Shown here one piece after another: positions 1 to 8,981 of a stretch of DNA of 64,000 nt. The position numbers and the translations under genes are program-made. Below the pieces are notes generated by a model, which was not told the DNA's origin, did not search any database, and was given only the letters and a program-made list of their open reading frames with translations. The DNA comes from CAVXNP01 sp963763305 (GTDB lineage: Bacteria > Pseudomonadota > Gammaproteobacteria > Xanthomonadales > Rhodanobacteraceae), in contig CAVXNP010000001.1 of assembly GCA_963763305.1 (NCBI GenBank), positions 868,001-932,000 on the forward strand, read 5' to 3'. Each line of letters opens with the position of its first letter. The stretch's first letter is position 1.

Positions 1-292
1 GGTGATCGCCACGATGACCTTGATGCCCGCGTCGATCGCCTCGAGGATCGAGTCGGCCGCGAACGGCGGCGGCACGAAGATCACCGACGCGTCGGCGCCG
101 GTCTCGGCCACGGCCTCGTCCATGGAGTTGAAGACCGGCAGGCCGATGTGCTCCGAACCGCCCTTGCCCGGGCGTGACGCCGCCGACGATCCTGGTGCCG
201 TAGTCGATCGCCTGCTCGGCGTGGAAGGTGCCCTGCTGGCCGGTGAAGCCCTGCACCAGCACCTTGGTGTTCTTGTTGACCAGAACGCTCAT
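1..292 (-). CDS. sucD: Succinyl-CoA synthetase alpha subunit, 5' part (frameshifted)
   Basis: Alpha subunit of succinyl-CoA synthetase, which interconverts succinyl-CoA and succinate with nucleotide triphosphate formation in the TCA cycle. The product starts MSVLVNKNTKVLVQGFTG, the N-terminal CoA-binding fold of SucD; the 3' part lies beyond the left edge. It begins 11 bp after the sucC stop, as expected for a sucCD operon. The frame breaks near 170: the run read as CCCGGGCAAGG should be CCCGGCAAGG, which restores the family sequence GGVTPGKGGSEH. This looks like one inserted base and is more likely a sequence error than a dead gene. Confidence 0.93.
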   Translation of the reverse strand, partial: MSVLVNKNTKVLVQGFTGQQGTFHAEQAIDYGTRIVGGVTPGQGRFGAHRPAGLQLHGRGRGRDRRRRVGDLRAAAVRGRLDPRGDRRGHQGHRGDH

Positions 293-303
293 TCGATAAC
301 TCC

Positions 304-1467
<1,164 letters not shown>

Positions 1468-1742
1468 TCGATACCTCGAGTGAACGGAAAAACGGGACGG
1501 CCGCACGCGGAAACTGGCGTGGACCGGAAGAATCGGACGGCGTTCTAACGCGCTGCCGGATGCAGTGCGCTGCCAGCTGAAGTGGCACAAACGGCGCAAT
1601 ACGGCTGGGTATTTTCGCTTAAAGGGCCCCGTGATGGAAAGGGGCGCTCCGCAGCGGTGTGGCGAAGCCCCGCGGGGCATGGCGTTGCGCGCCAGCGTGT
1701 CTATACTCGCAGGCACGAGCGTCCCAAGGAGTGCCCTGCCCC
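1468..1742. other. Divergent intergenic region sucC/pilS
   Basis: This 275-bp gap separates the divergent sucC and pilS starts and must hold both promoters. A TATACT hexamer at 1702-1707 resembles a -10 element for pilS but has no convincing -35 at the right distance. An AAGGAG ribosome-binding site lies at 1726-1731. No gene is seen in the gap. Confidence 0.4.
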
Positions 1743-3395
1743 GTGCCCAACTCGACAGCGCCCGTTTTTGTCAGCACCCGCCCGGCGGCGGTCGCGATCA
1801 GGCACGAGCTGTATTTTCTCAATTATTTCCGGCTGGCGCAGGCGCTGATCTACGCCGGCCTGGTGTTCAGCGGCCCGGGGCTGTCCTGGCCCTCGCTCAG
1901 CCAGCCAGGCCTGGCGCGCGCCGTATCGGCGCTGTTCCTGGTGTTCGCCCTGGCCATCCTGTCGCAGACGCATCGTTCGATGGCGCGGGCCACGGTGGTG
2001 GTCTCCGGCACCCTGGTGGTGGACATCCTGGTCGCGGTACTGGCGGCTACCGCCATGCACGATGCGCGCATCGGCATCGCCATGATGCTGGCGGTCAACC
2101 TGAGTACCGGCGCGCTGATCCTGCCCTGGCGCCTGTCCAGCTTCTTCGCCGCGCTGGCCACCCTGGGCATGCTCGGGCACGCTTTCCTGGGCCTGCGCGA
2201 CGGCGGCATCGAGACCGGCGAACTGCTGGAGTCGGGCCTGTTCGGGCTGGCCTATTTCGCCAGCACCACGCTATGCCACGTCCTGGGGCGCCAGTTGCGC
2301 GCAACCGAGGCACTCGCCGAACAGCGCAGCATCGACCTGGCCAACCTGTCCCAGGTGAACGAGCTGATCATCCGCCGGATGAAAACCGGCGTGCTGCTGG
2401 TGGATGATGCCAACCGCATCCACCAGCTCAACGAGTCGGCCTGGATGCTGCTGGGCAACCCCGGCGCCGAGGAGCGGGACCTGGGCAAGCTGGCGCCGGA
2501 GCTGTCGCGCCGTCTGTACCACTGGATGACATCCGGCAAGCTGGACGAGACCGCCACCCAGCTGGCCGATGGCGTGCCCGAAGTGGTACCGCGGTTCTCG
2601 CGGCTGGCCCCCAACGACGATTCCAACGTGCTGATCTTCCTGGACGACACCTCGCTGCTGTCGCGGCGCGCCGAGGAGCTGACGCTCAGCTCGCTCGGGC
2701 GGCTGTCTGCCTCGATCGCCCATGAAATCCGCAACCCGCTCGCGGCGATCCGGTATTCGGCACAGTTGCTGGCCGAGTCCACCGACCTCAACGGCGCGGA
2801 CGCGCGCATGGTCGAGATCATCAACAACCATTGCGTGCGGCTGAACGAGATCATCGAGAACATCCTGCAGCTGTCCCGCCGCGAACGCTCGCGGCCGGAG
2901 ACCCTCGACCTGGGGCGCTGGGCCAACGGCTTCGTGGAGGAGTATCGCCAGGGCAACGACCTGGGCGAGGACTCGCTGCGGGTGATCACCGGCCGCAGCC
3001 CGGTGGTCGCGGTGGCCGACCCGCAGCAGTTACAGCAGGTGGTCTGGAACCTGGTGCAGAACGCGCTGCGCTACGGCCGGCTGCCGGGCGAGCCGGCCCG
3101 GGTGATGGTGGTGGCGCGGCTGGGCGAGCACGGTGCCCCGGTACTGGAGGTGATCGATCGCGGCCCCGGCATCGCGCCGAAGGTGGCGGCCCAGATCTTC
3201 GAGCCGTTCTACACCACCCACGAATACGGTACCGGCCTGGGCCTCTACCTGGCGCGGCAGATGAGCGAGGCCAACCAGGCCGCGCTGGAGTACGTCCGCG
3301 TGGCCGGGGGCGGCAGCTGTTTCCGGTTGATCCTGACGCCGCCGGCACGCAGCCCGGCCGAATCCGCACAGACCGAGCAAAGCGCCGCGCGTTGA
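1743..3395 (+). CDS. pilS: Type IV pilus sensor histidine kinase PilS
   Basis: Membrane sensor kinase of the PilS-PilR system that controls sigma-54-dependent pilin expression. The first ~185 residues form about six transmembrane helices. A PAS-like segment follows (around VLLVDDANRIHQLNESAW), then a HisKA H-box SIAHEIRNPLAAI with the phospho-accepting His near residue 327, and a HATPase_c domain with the N box NLVQNALRYG, DRGPGI and GTGLGLYLA. I chose the GTG start at 1743 because AAGGAG ends 11 bases upstream and the next residues lead straight into helix 1. An ATG at 1659 would add an unlikely leader. pilR follows after 52 bp. Confidence 0.92.
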   Translation: MPNSTAPVFVSTRPAAVAIRHELYFLNYFRLAQALIYAGLVFSGPGLSWPSLSQPGLARAVSALFLVFALAILSQTHRSMARATVVVSGTLVVDILVAVLAATAMHDARIGIAMMLAVNLSTGALILPWRLSSFFAALATLGMLGHAFLGLRDGGIETGELLESGLFGLAYFASTTLCHVLGRQLRATEALAEQRSIDLANLSQVNELIIRRMKTGVLLVDDANRIHQLNESAWMLLGNPGAEERDLGKLAPELSRRLYHWMTSGKLDETATQLADGVPEVVPRFSRLAPNDDSNVLIFLDDTSLLSRRAEELTLSSLGRLSASIAHEIRNPLAAIRYSAQLLAESTDLNGADARMVEIINNHCVRLNEIIENILQLSRRERSRPETLDLGRWANGFVEEYRQGNDLGEDSLRVITGRSPVVAVADPQQLQQVVWNLVQNALRYGRLPGEPARVMVVARLGEHGAPVLEVIDRGPGIAPKVAAQIFEPFYTTHEYGTGLGLYLARQMSEANQAALEYVRVAGGGSCFRLILTPPARSPAESAQTEQSAAR

Positions 3396-3447
3396 CCTTT
3401 GCGCCCGCGCTAGTAACCTTCAACCAATTAGCCATGCAAAGAATCCC

Positions 3448-4860
3448 ATGACAGCACAGACCGTCCTGGTCATCGATGACGAACGCGACATCCGCGAACT
3501 GCTCACCATCACCCTGGGCAGGATGGATCTGAAGGTCGACGCGGTCGGCACCATGGCCGAGGCCCGGCGGGCACTGGGCGAACGCAGCTACGACCTCTGC
3601 TTCACCGACATGCGCCTGCCCGATGGCAACGGCCAGGAACTGGTCGAGCTGATTTCGCGGGAGCATCCGGACATGCCGGTGGCGATGATCACCGCCTACG
3701 GCAATGTCGACGCGGCGGTCAATGCACTCAAGGCCGGCGCCTTCGACTTCGTCTCCAAGCCGGTCGACATCCAGATGCTGCGGCGACTGGTGCGCACCGC
3801 CCTGAAGCTGGCCGAGGAGCGACGCAGCGGCGCCGAGCCGACGGCGGCCAGCCAGTCCTCCGGTCGACTGGTCGGCGATTCGCCGGCGATGCAGCAGGTG
3901 CGCGGCACCATCGCCAAGCTGGCGCGCAACCAGGCGCCGGTCTACATCGCCGGCGAATCCGGCGTGGGCAAGGAACTGGTGGCGCGGTTGATCCATGAGC
4001 AGGGCCCCCGCGCCAGCGGTCCGTTCGTGCCGGTCAACTGCGGTGCGATCCCGTCCGAATTGATGGAAAGCGAGTTCTTCGGCCACCGCAAGGGCAGCTT
4101 CACCGGGGCCGGCACCGACAAGGAGGGCCTGTTCCAGGCAGCCAATGGAGGCACCCTGTTCCTGGACGAGGTGGCCGAACTGCCGTTGCACATGCAGGTC
4201 AAGCTGCTGCGGGCGATCCAGGAAAAGGCGGTTCGGCCGATCGGCGCCCGGGAGGAGGTGCCGGTGGACGTGCGGATCCTGTCGGCGACCCACAAGAATC
4301 TGGCCCACCTGGTCGAGCAGGGCCAGTTCCGCCAGGATCTGTTCTACCGCATCAACGTGATCGAGCTGCAGGTTCCGCCGCTGCGCGAACGCCGTGGCGA
4401 CGTGCCGCAGCTGGCCCGCTTCATCCTCGGGCAGCTTGCCGCCAAGAGCGGCCAGGCGCCCGGCAAGCTGCAGCCCAATGCGCTGCAGGCGCTGGAGGAG
4501 TACGACTTTCCCGGCAATGTGCGCGAACTGGAGAACGTGCTCGAGCGCGCCATGGCCATGAGCGATGGCGAAAGCATCGAAGCGGCCGACCTGATGCTGC
4601 CACAGCGTCCGCTGCGCCAGCGCGGGGAGCCGTCGGCCGGCAACGCCGACGCTGGCGGCGCCGCACCGGCGCCCGCGCCGGCGCATTCGGGCACGCCCGG
4701 CTCCGGCGTTCCGCTGGACGACTACATCAGCAACCTGGAGCGCACGGCGATCATCAAGGCCTTGGAGGAATCGCGCTACAACAAGACCGCGGCCGCCAAG
4801 AAGCTGGGCATCACCTTCCGCGCCCTGCGCTACAAGCTCAAGAAACTCGGCATCGACTGA
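3448..4860 (+). CDS. pilR: Type IV pilus sigma-54 response regulator PilR
   Basis: NtrC-family activator (470 aa) partnered with PilS; it activates RpoN-dependent pilus genes. The receiver domain occupies residues 1-120 with the phospho-acceptor Asp at about 54 (CFTDMRLPDGNG). The AAA+ domain has Walker A GESGVGKE at 169-176, a loop reading GSFTGA in place of the usual GAFTGA sigma-54 contact motif, and Walker B GGTLFLDEV. A linker rich in Ala, Gly and Pro follows, then a C-terminal Fis-type helix-turn-helix (NKTAAAKKLGITFRALRYKL). Ser for Ala in the loop occurs in some family members and need not impair function. Confidence 0.95.
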   Translation: MTAQTVLVIDDERDIRELLTITLGRMDLKVDAVGTMAEARRALGERSYDLCFTDMRLPDGNGQELVELISREHPDMPVAMITAYGNVDAAVNALKAGAFDFVSKPVDIQMLRRLVRTALKLAEERRSGAEPTAASQSSGRLVGDSPAMQQVRGTIAKLARNQAPVYIAGESGVGKELVARLIHEQGPRASGPFVPVNCGAIPSELMESEFFGHRKGSFTGAGTDKEGLFQAANGGTLFLDEVAELPLHMQVKLLRAIQEKAVRPIGAREEVPVDVRILSATHKNLAHLVEQGQFRQDLFYRINVIELQVPPLRERRGDVPQLARFILGQLAAKSGQAPGKLQPNALQALEEYDFPGNVRELENVLERAMAMSDGESIEAADLMLPQRPLRQRGEPSAGNADAGGAAPAPAPAHSGTPGSGVPLDDYISNLERTAIIKALEESRYNKTAAAKKLGITFRALRYKLKKLGID

Positions 4861-4914
4861 CGCGCAGAGCGGCCGCTGACGGGCCGTCCCCGCTCTGTCG
4901 ATCCGCGCGACCGG

Positions 4915-6510
4915 TCAGGGCTCGCTGTCCGGCCGACCCGGTCGGCCAGCCTGGCTGCCGGCCAGCGCCTTGCGCACCATCCGCAGCAGCAGATGGGAAC
5001 TGACCGGCTTGTCCAGCAGGTACAGGTGTTCCAGGGCCGGCAACTCGTCCAGCTCCGGCGGTGCTTCCGGCCGCGCCAGCATGACCACCCCGCGACGATA
5101 GCCGTGCTCGATCAGTGCAGCCAGCGTGCGCACTCCGGTAAACAGGTTCATGTCCGCGTCCATCACCACCAGATCGGGCACGCCATGCGCCTCGATCCAT
5201 TGCAACGCCGCGGTACCGCTTTGGGTGGCGTGGGGCTGATAGCCATAGGCATCGAGCGTGTCCACCAGCAGCGACAGCTGCATCGCCTCCTCCACCACCA
5301 CCAGCACCCGTTCGGCCTCGCCCTGCAGGCTGTTGTCATCGGTCGGCTGGTCCGCCTGCGGAGCGGCCCTTTCCTCCAGCGGGATGTACAGGTGGAACCG
5401 GGTGCCCTTGCCTGGCTCGCTTTCCACGCGCATCACGCCGCCATGGCTGTCGACGATCCGTTTGCACGAGAGCAGCCCCAGGCCGGTGCCGCTCTCCTTG
5501 GTGGTGAAGAATGGCTCGAACAGCCGCTCCAGCACGTCCGGCGCCATGCCGGCCCCGGTATCGGCCACGGTCAGCCGCAGATAGCTTGCGTCGCGCGGCT
5601 CCTCGGCAGGAAGAAAGAAGTCCGGTGAAAGCCGGGTCTGGCTCGACTCGATCCGCAAGCTGCCGCCGGCGGGCATGGCCTGGATGGCGTTCAGGCACAG
5701 ATTGAGCAGACACTGCTGCAGCTCGGTGTAGTTGCCCTCGAAGGCGAGCTCGCCGTCCTCGATGTCGACCTCCATCTTCACAGCACCCGGGACACTGCCA
5801 CGCAGCAGCAGCAGCAGCGCCTCCAGCAGCGCCGCCAGCCGCACCTGTTCGGCCCGGCGCGCGCCGCGTGCGAACGACAGCATCGACTGGACCATGTCCA
5901 GCCCGCGCCGACCGCAGTCGCGCACCAGCTTGCCCAGCCGCGCCAGGCGCGGGTCGTCCTGGTAATCCTGCAGGCTGTCGCCAGCCAGCAGCAGCGGCTG
6001 CAGCAGGTTGCGCAGGTCATGGCTCAGGCCGCCGGCCAGCATGGCCAGGCTTTCGAACCGCTGCGCCCGGATCAGCTCGGCCTCGGCATGACGCTTGGCC
6101 CGCTCCGCCTCCACCTCGCCAAGCGCCCGCCGTACCGCGCTGGCCAGCCTGGCCGGGTTCTGCTTGAGGATGTAGTCGGTCGCGCCATTGTGCAGCGCCT
6201 CGATCGCCGCCTCCTCGCCCAATGTGGCGGAAACGAAGATGAAGGGCACCTCCTCGTCCCGCTCGCGCAGCAGCTCCAGCGCGCGCTGCCCGCAGAAGCC
6301 GGGCATGCTCAGGTCCGACAGCACGATGTGCGGGTGGAACTCGTCCAGCGCGGCCTTGAAGCTCTCCTCGTCGTCGACCAGGCGCACGTCGTAGGAGATG
6401 CCGTCGGCCTCCAGTTCGGCCAGCACCAGCTCGGCGTCCCACATGCTGTCCTCCACCTGCAGCACGCGAATCCTGGGCAATACTCGGTTGATCCTGTTGG
6501 GCATGGCCAT
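4915..6510 (-). CDS. Hybrid sensor kinase, REC-HisKA-HATPase-REC
   Basis: Soluble hybrid signalling protein of 531 aa with no membrane segment. An N-terminal receiver (VLQVEDSMWDAEL, acceptor Asp in VLSDLSMPG) is followed by a kinase core with H-box GGLSHDLRNLLQPL and a HATPase_c domain with GAGMAPDVLERLFEPF and GTGLGLLSCKRI. A second receiver-like domain follows, in which the usual acidic pair is VVEEAM and the acceptor region is VVMDADM. The start ATG at 6510 has GGAG just upstream. It is the last gene of a three-gene operon, 46 bp after the small response regulator. It probably receives phosphoryl groups from the upstream kinase or relays them; the output is unknown. Confidence 0.88.
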   Translation of the reverse strand: MAMPNRINRVLPRIRVLQVEDSMWDAELVLAELEADGISYDVRLVDDEESFKAALDEFHPHIVLSDLSMPGFCGQRALELLRERDEEVPFIFVSATLGEEAAIEALHNGATDYILKQNPARLASAVRRALGEVEAERAKRHAEAELIRAQRFESLAMLAGGLSHDLRNLLQPLLLAGDSLQDYQDDPRLARLGKLVRDCGRRGLDMVQSMLSFARGARRAEQVRLAALLEALLLLLRGSVPGAVKMEVDIEDGELAFEGNYTELQQCLLNLCLNAIQAMPAGGSLRIESSQTRLSPDFFLPAEEPRDASYLRLTVADTGAGMAPDVLERLFEPFFTTKESGTGLGLLSCKRIVDSHGGVMRVESEPGKGTRFHLYIPLEERAAPQADQPTDDNSLQGEAERVLVVVEEAMQLSLLVDTLDAYGYQPHATQSGTAALQWIEAHGVPDLVVMDADMNLFTGVRTLAALIEHGYRRGVVMLARPEAPPELDELPALEHLYLLDKPVSSHLLLRMVRKALAGSQAGRPGRPDSEP

Positions 6511-6556
6511 TTCTTCTCCGACGCGGCGGTTTGCGACTCCCGCAACCGCTCGACCG

Positions 6557-7003
6557 TCAATCCTGCTCCGGTGCCTGGTTGAGTACGGCCCAGAAGGTGC
6601 CCAGTGTACGCACCGCCTCGAAGAATTGGCCCGCATCGACCGGCTTGATCACATAGGCGTTCACACCCAGGTCCCAGCTACGGGCCAGGTCGCTCTCCTC
6701 GCGCGAGGACGACAGGATCACCACCGGAACCCGTCGCAGGCGCTCGTCGGCGCGCATCTGGGTCAGCACCTCCAGCCCGCCCAGTCGGGGCATCTGGATA
6801 TCCAGCAGCACCACGGCCGGGTCGATCGGCTCGCGCTGGTCCCAGGCTCCGCGGCAATGCATGTAGTCCAGGCAGTCCACGCCATCCTCCACGTGAACCA
6901 CCGGGTTGGCCAGGTTGGCCTCACGCAGTGCGTCCATGGCCATCTCCGCGTCGGCCAGGCTGTCCTCGGCCAGCAGGATGCTTCGAATGTAGCGATCGCT
7001 CAT
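6557..7003 (-). CDS. Single-domain response regulator (Rcp1-like)
   Basis: A 148-aa protein consisting only of a receiver domain of the long-loop Rcp1 type: acidic pocket LLAEDSLADAEMA, acceptor Asp in VVLLDIQMPRLGG, the switch Ser in VVILSSSREESD, and the conserved Lys in YVIKPVD. Its ATG overlaps the stop codon of the upstream kinase gene by four bases (ATGA), so the two are translationally coupled and the kinase is the likely partner. There is no DNA-binding domain, so it probably acts by protein contact or passes phosphate to the downstream hybrid protein. Confidence 0.92.
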   Translation of the reverse strand: MSDRYIRSILLAEDSLADAEMAMDALREANLANPVVHVEDGVDCLDYMHCRGAWDQREPIDPAVVLLDIQMPRLGGLEVLTQMRADERLRRVPVVILSSSREESDLARSWDLGVNAYVIKPVDAGQFFEAVRTLGTFWAVLNQAPEQD

Positions 7004-8859
7004 GCGCCCTCCTGATTCTTCAAGTTGGCCAGTTCGGCGGCAGGCAGCGAAAAATGGAAACGCGCCCCGCGGCCCGGCTCCGCCTCCGCCCAGACCCGTC
7101 CGCCATGGCGCCCGATGATGCGGCGCACGTTGGCCAGCCCGATGCCGTTGCCGGGGAAGTCCGATGCACGATGCAGCCGCTGGAATACCCCGAAAAGCTT
7201 GCCGGCGTAGTCCATGTCGAAGCCCGCGCCGTTGTCGCTCACGGTGAACTGGTAGTCGCCGTTTTCGATCGTCTCTACCTCCACGGCGATCCGCGCCACC
7301 TCGCACTTGCCGGTGTACTTGACCGCATTGCCCAGAAGGTTCTGCCAGACCGTGCGCAACATGTTCTCGTCGGCCACCACCACCGGCATCGGGGCGACCG
7401 ACCACACGATCCGTCGCTCGCCCTGCCCGTCCGCGGCCAGTTCCGATTCCACCAGCGCGCGCGCGTCGTCCACCAGCGACTGCACGTCCACCACCTGCAA
7501 CCGCAGAGCGCCACGACCGAGCCGGGAGAACACCAGCAGGTCCTCGATCAGCTGCGCCATGCGCTGGGCCGAGGTATCGATCACCTCCAGGTAATGTCGC
7601 GCCTTGCCGTCCACCTGGTCGCCCAGGTGGCGATCGAGCTTGTTCGCGAAGCCGGAAATGTGCCGAAGCGGCGCCCGCAGGTCATGCGAGACCGAATAGC
7701 TGAACGCCTCCAGCTCGCGGTTGACATCGGTGATCTGCGCTACCTTGCCCTCCAGCTGCCGATTGAGCTCGTTGACCTTGCGCTCGACCAGCGACCGTGC
7801 GGTGATGTCGCTGATCGTCATCAGCACCACCGGGGCGTCGCTGTGGTCCTGCTGCAGCCGGCGGGCATTGATGACTACGCGGCGGTCGGCGCCGTCGGCA
7901 GTGCGTTGGCGCATTTCGTAATCCCACAGCTCGCGGTCGAGCAGCAGCACGTCGCGCAACCGCTGCAGCAACGCCTCGTCACCCCAGGCGCCGTTGCCGA
8001 CGCTGGACAGTGGCTGCACCTCCCGCCGCTGTTCCTGCGGCAGTCCGTAAAGTTCGCTGAAAGCGGTATTGACCAGCAAGGTGCCCAGCTCGGCATCGAG
8101 CAGCGCGATCGGCTCGCGCACCGCATGCAGGATTACCTGGGCACGACGCACCGCCCGGCTCTCGCGGGCCTCGGCACGGACCCGGCGACCGATCTGCCGC
8201 TCGGCCACCAGCACGATCATCAGCAGCAGCACCAGCTGGGTCACCGAGGTCACCGCCAGCACCACCCGGCTCTCCAGGGTGCGGCGCCGCGCCAGCGCGC
8301 GGCGATCCATCAGCACGCTGCCCTCGTTGCGGATCACCGCGTCGATCTGGTCGTCCATGTTGAACAGGCTGCCGGCGTCCCGCAACGAGGCGATCGCCCC
8401 CGTCCTGTCGCCGCTGCCAAGCCGCCGCAATGCCTGGGTCAGCATCGCCATGCGACCGTTGACCACGCTGGCGAGCGCGCCCACCGCAGCGCGCTGCTCG
8501 GCCGAGTCGGCAGTCATCGTCTGCAGCTCTCCGAGCAAGGCCGGCACCGCCTTGGCCGCCTGCGTGGCGCGCTCGCGCAGCAGCGCATCGGCGTCACCGT
8601 TCAGCAGTCGCCAGGTGGCCGCCTCGCTGTCGCGGGTCACGTAGGCGATCCGGTAGGTCAACGACTTGACCTCGGAGGAACGGGTCACCAGGTCCCCCGC
8701 ATCCAGCGCGTCGCGGGTACTCCAGTTGGTCACGATGTACGGAAGCGTGACGATCGCCACCATCGCCAGCAGCAACCCCACCACCTGCCAGCGCGGCGGG
8801 CGCCATCCGCGCACGCGGCGGCGAAGCGCGGGTGGTACCAGACGGGTACGCTCAGTCAT
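7000..8859 (-). CDS. CHASE3-PAS sensor histidine kinase
   Basis: Membrane sensor kinase of 619 aa. A transmembrane helix near residues 25-45 (VVGLLLAMVAIVTLPYIV) precedes an extracytoplasmic helical region of about 160 residues with a CHASE3-like pattern (SLTYRIAYVTRDSEAATWRL). A second helix follows, then a PAS domain with a PAC end (VVLMTISDITARSLVE), H-box FSYSVSHDLRAPLRH and HATPase_c (NLLGNAVKYT, GNGIGLANV). The kinase core is the kind common in phytochrome-related kinases, but no GAF or PHY domain is present. I chose ATG 8859 (MTERTRLVPP) over upstream candidates because the charged N-terminus sits directly before helix 1. It leads the operon. Confidence 0.9.
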   Translation of the reverse strand: MTERTRLVPPALRRRVRGWRPPRWQVVGLLLAMVAIVTLPYIVTNWSTRDALDAGDLVTRSSEVKSLTYRIAYVTRDSEAATWRLLNGDADALLRERATQAAKAVPALLGELQTMTADSAEQRAAVGALASVVNGRMAMLTQALRRLGSGDRTGAIASLRDAGSLFNMDDQIDAVIRNEGSVLMDRRALARRRTLESRVVLAVTSVTQLVLLLMIVLVAERQIGRRVRAEARESRAVRRAQVILHAVREPIALLDAELGTLLVNTAFSELYGLPQEQRREVQPLSSVGNGAWGDEALLQRLRDVLLLDRELWDYEMRQRTADGADRRVVINARRLQQDHSDAPVVLMTISDITARSLVERKVNELNRQLEGKVAQITDVNRELEAFSYSVSHDLRAPLRHISGFANKLDRHLGDQVDGKARHYLEVIDTSAQRMAQLIEDLLVFSRLGRGALRLQVVDVQSLVDDARALVESELAADGQGERRIVWSVAPMPVVVADENMLRTVWQNLLGNAVKYTGKCEVARIAVEVETIENGDYQFTVSDNGAGFDMDYAGKLFGVFQRLHRASDFPGNGIGLANVRRIIGRHGGRVWAEAEPGRGARFHFSLPAAELANLKNQEGA

Positions 8860-8981
8860 GCGGTGGCCGATCTCCGTGAAACGGGCGCAAAAAGCCAGCA
8901 TACGCCAGCGCATGCGGCCAAAAATGAGAAATATAGATCACTTGCAGGTGACGATTCGGTATAAGCGACCTGTACGGTGCG

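Noticed and set aside
3396..3447. Sigma-54 promoter between pilS and pilR
   Set aside because: No GG-N10-GC pair with the usual flanks; the short gap fits a simple operon.
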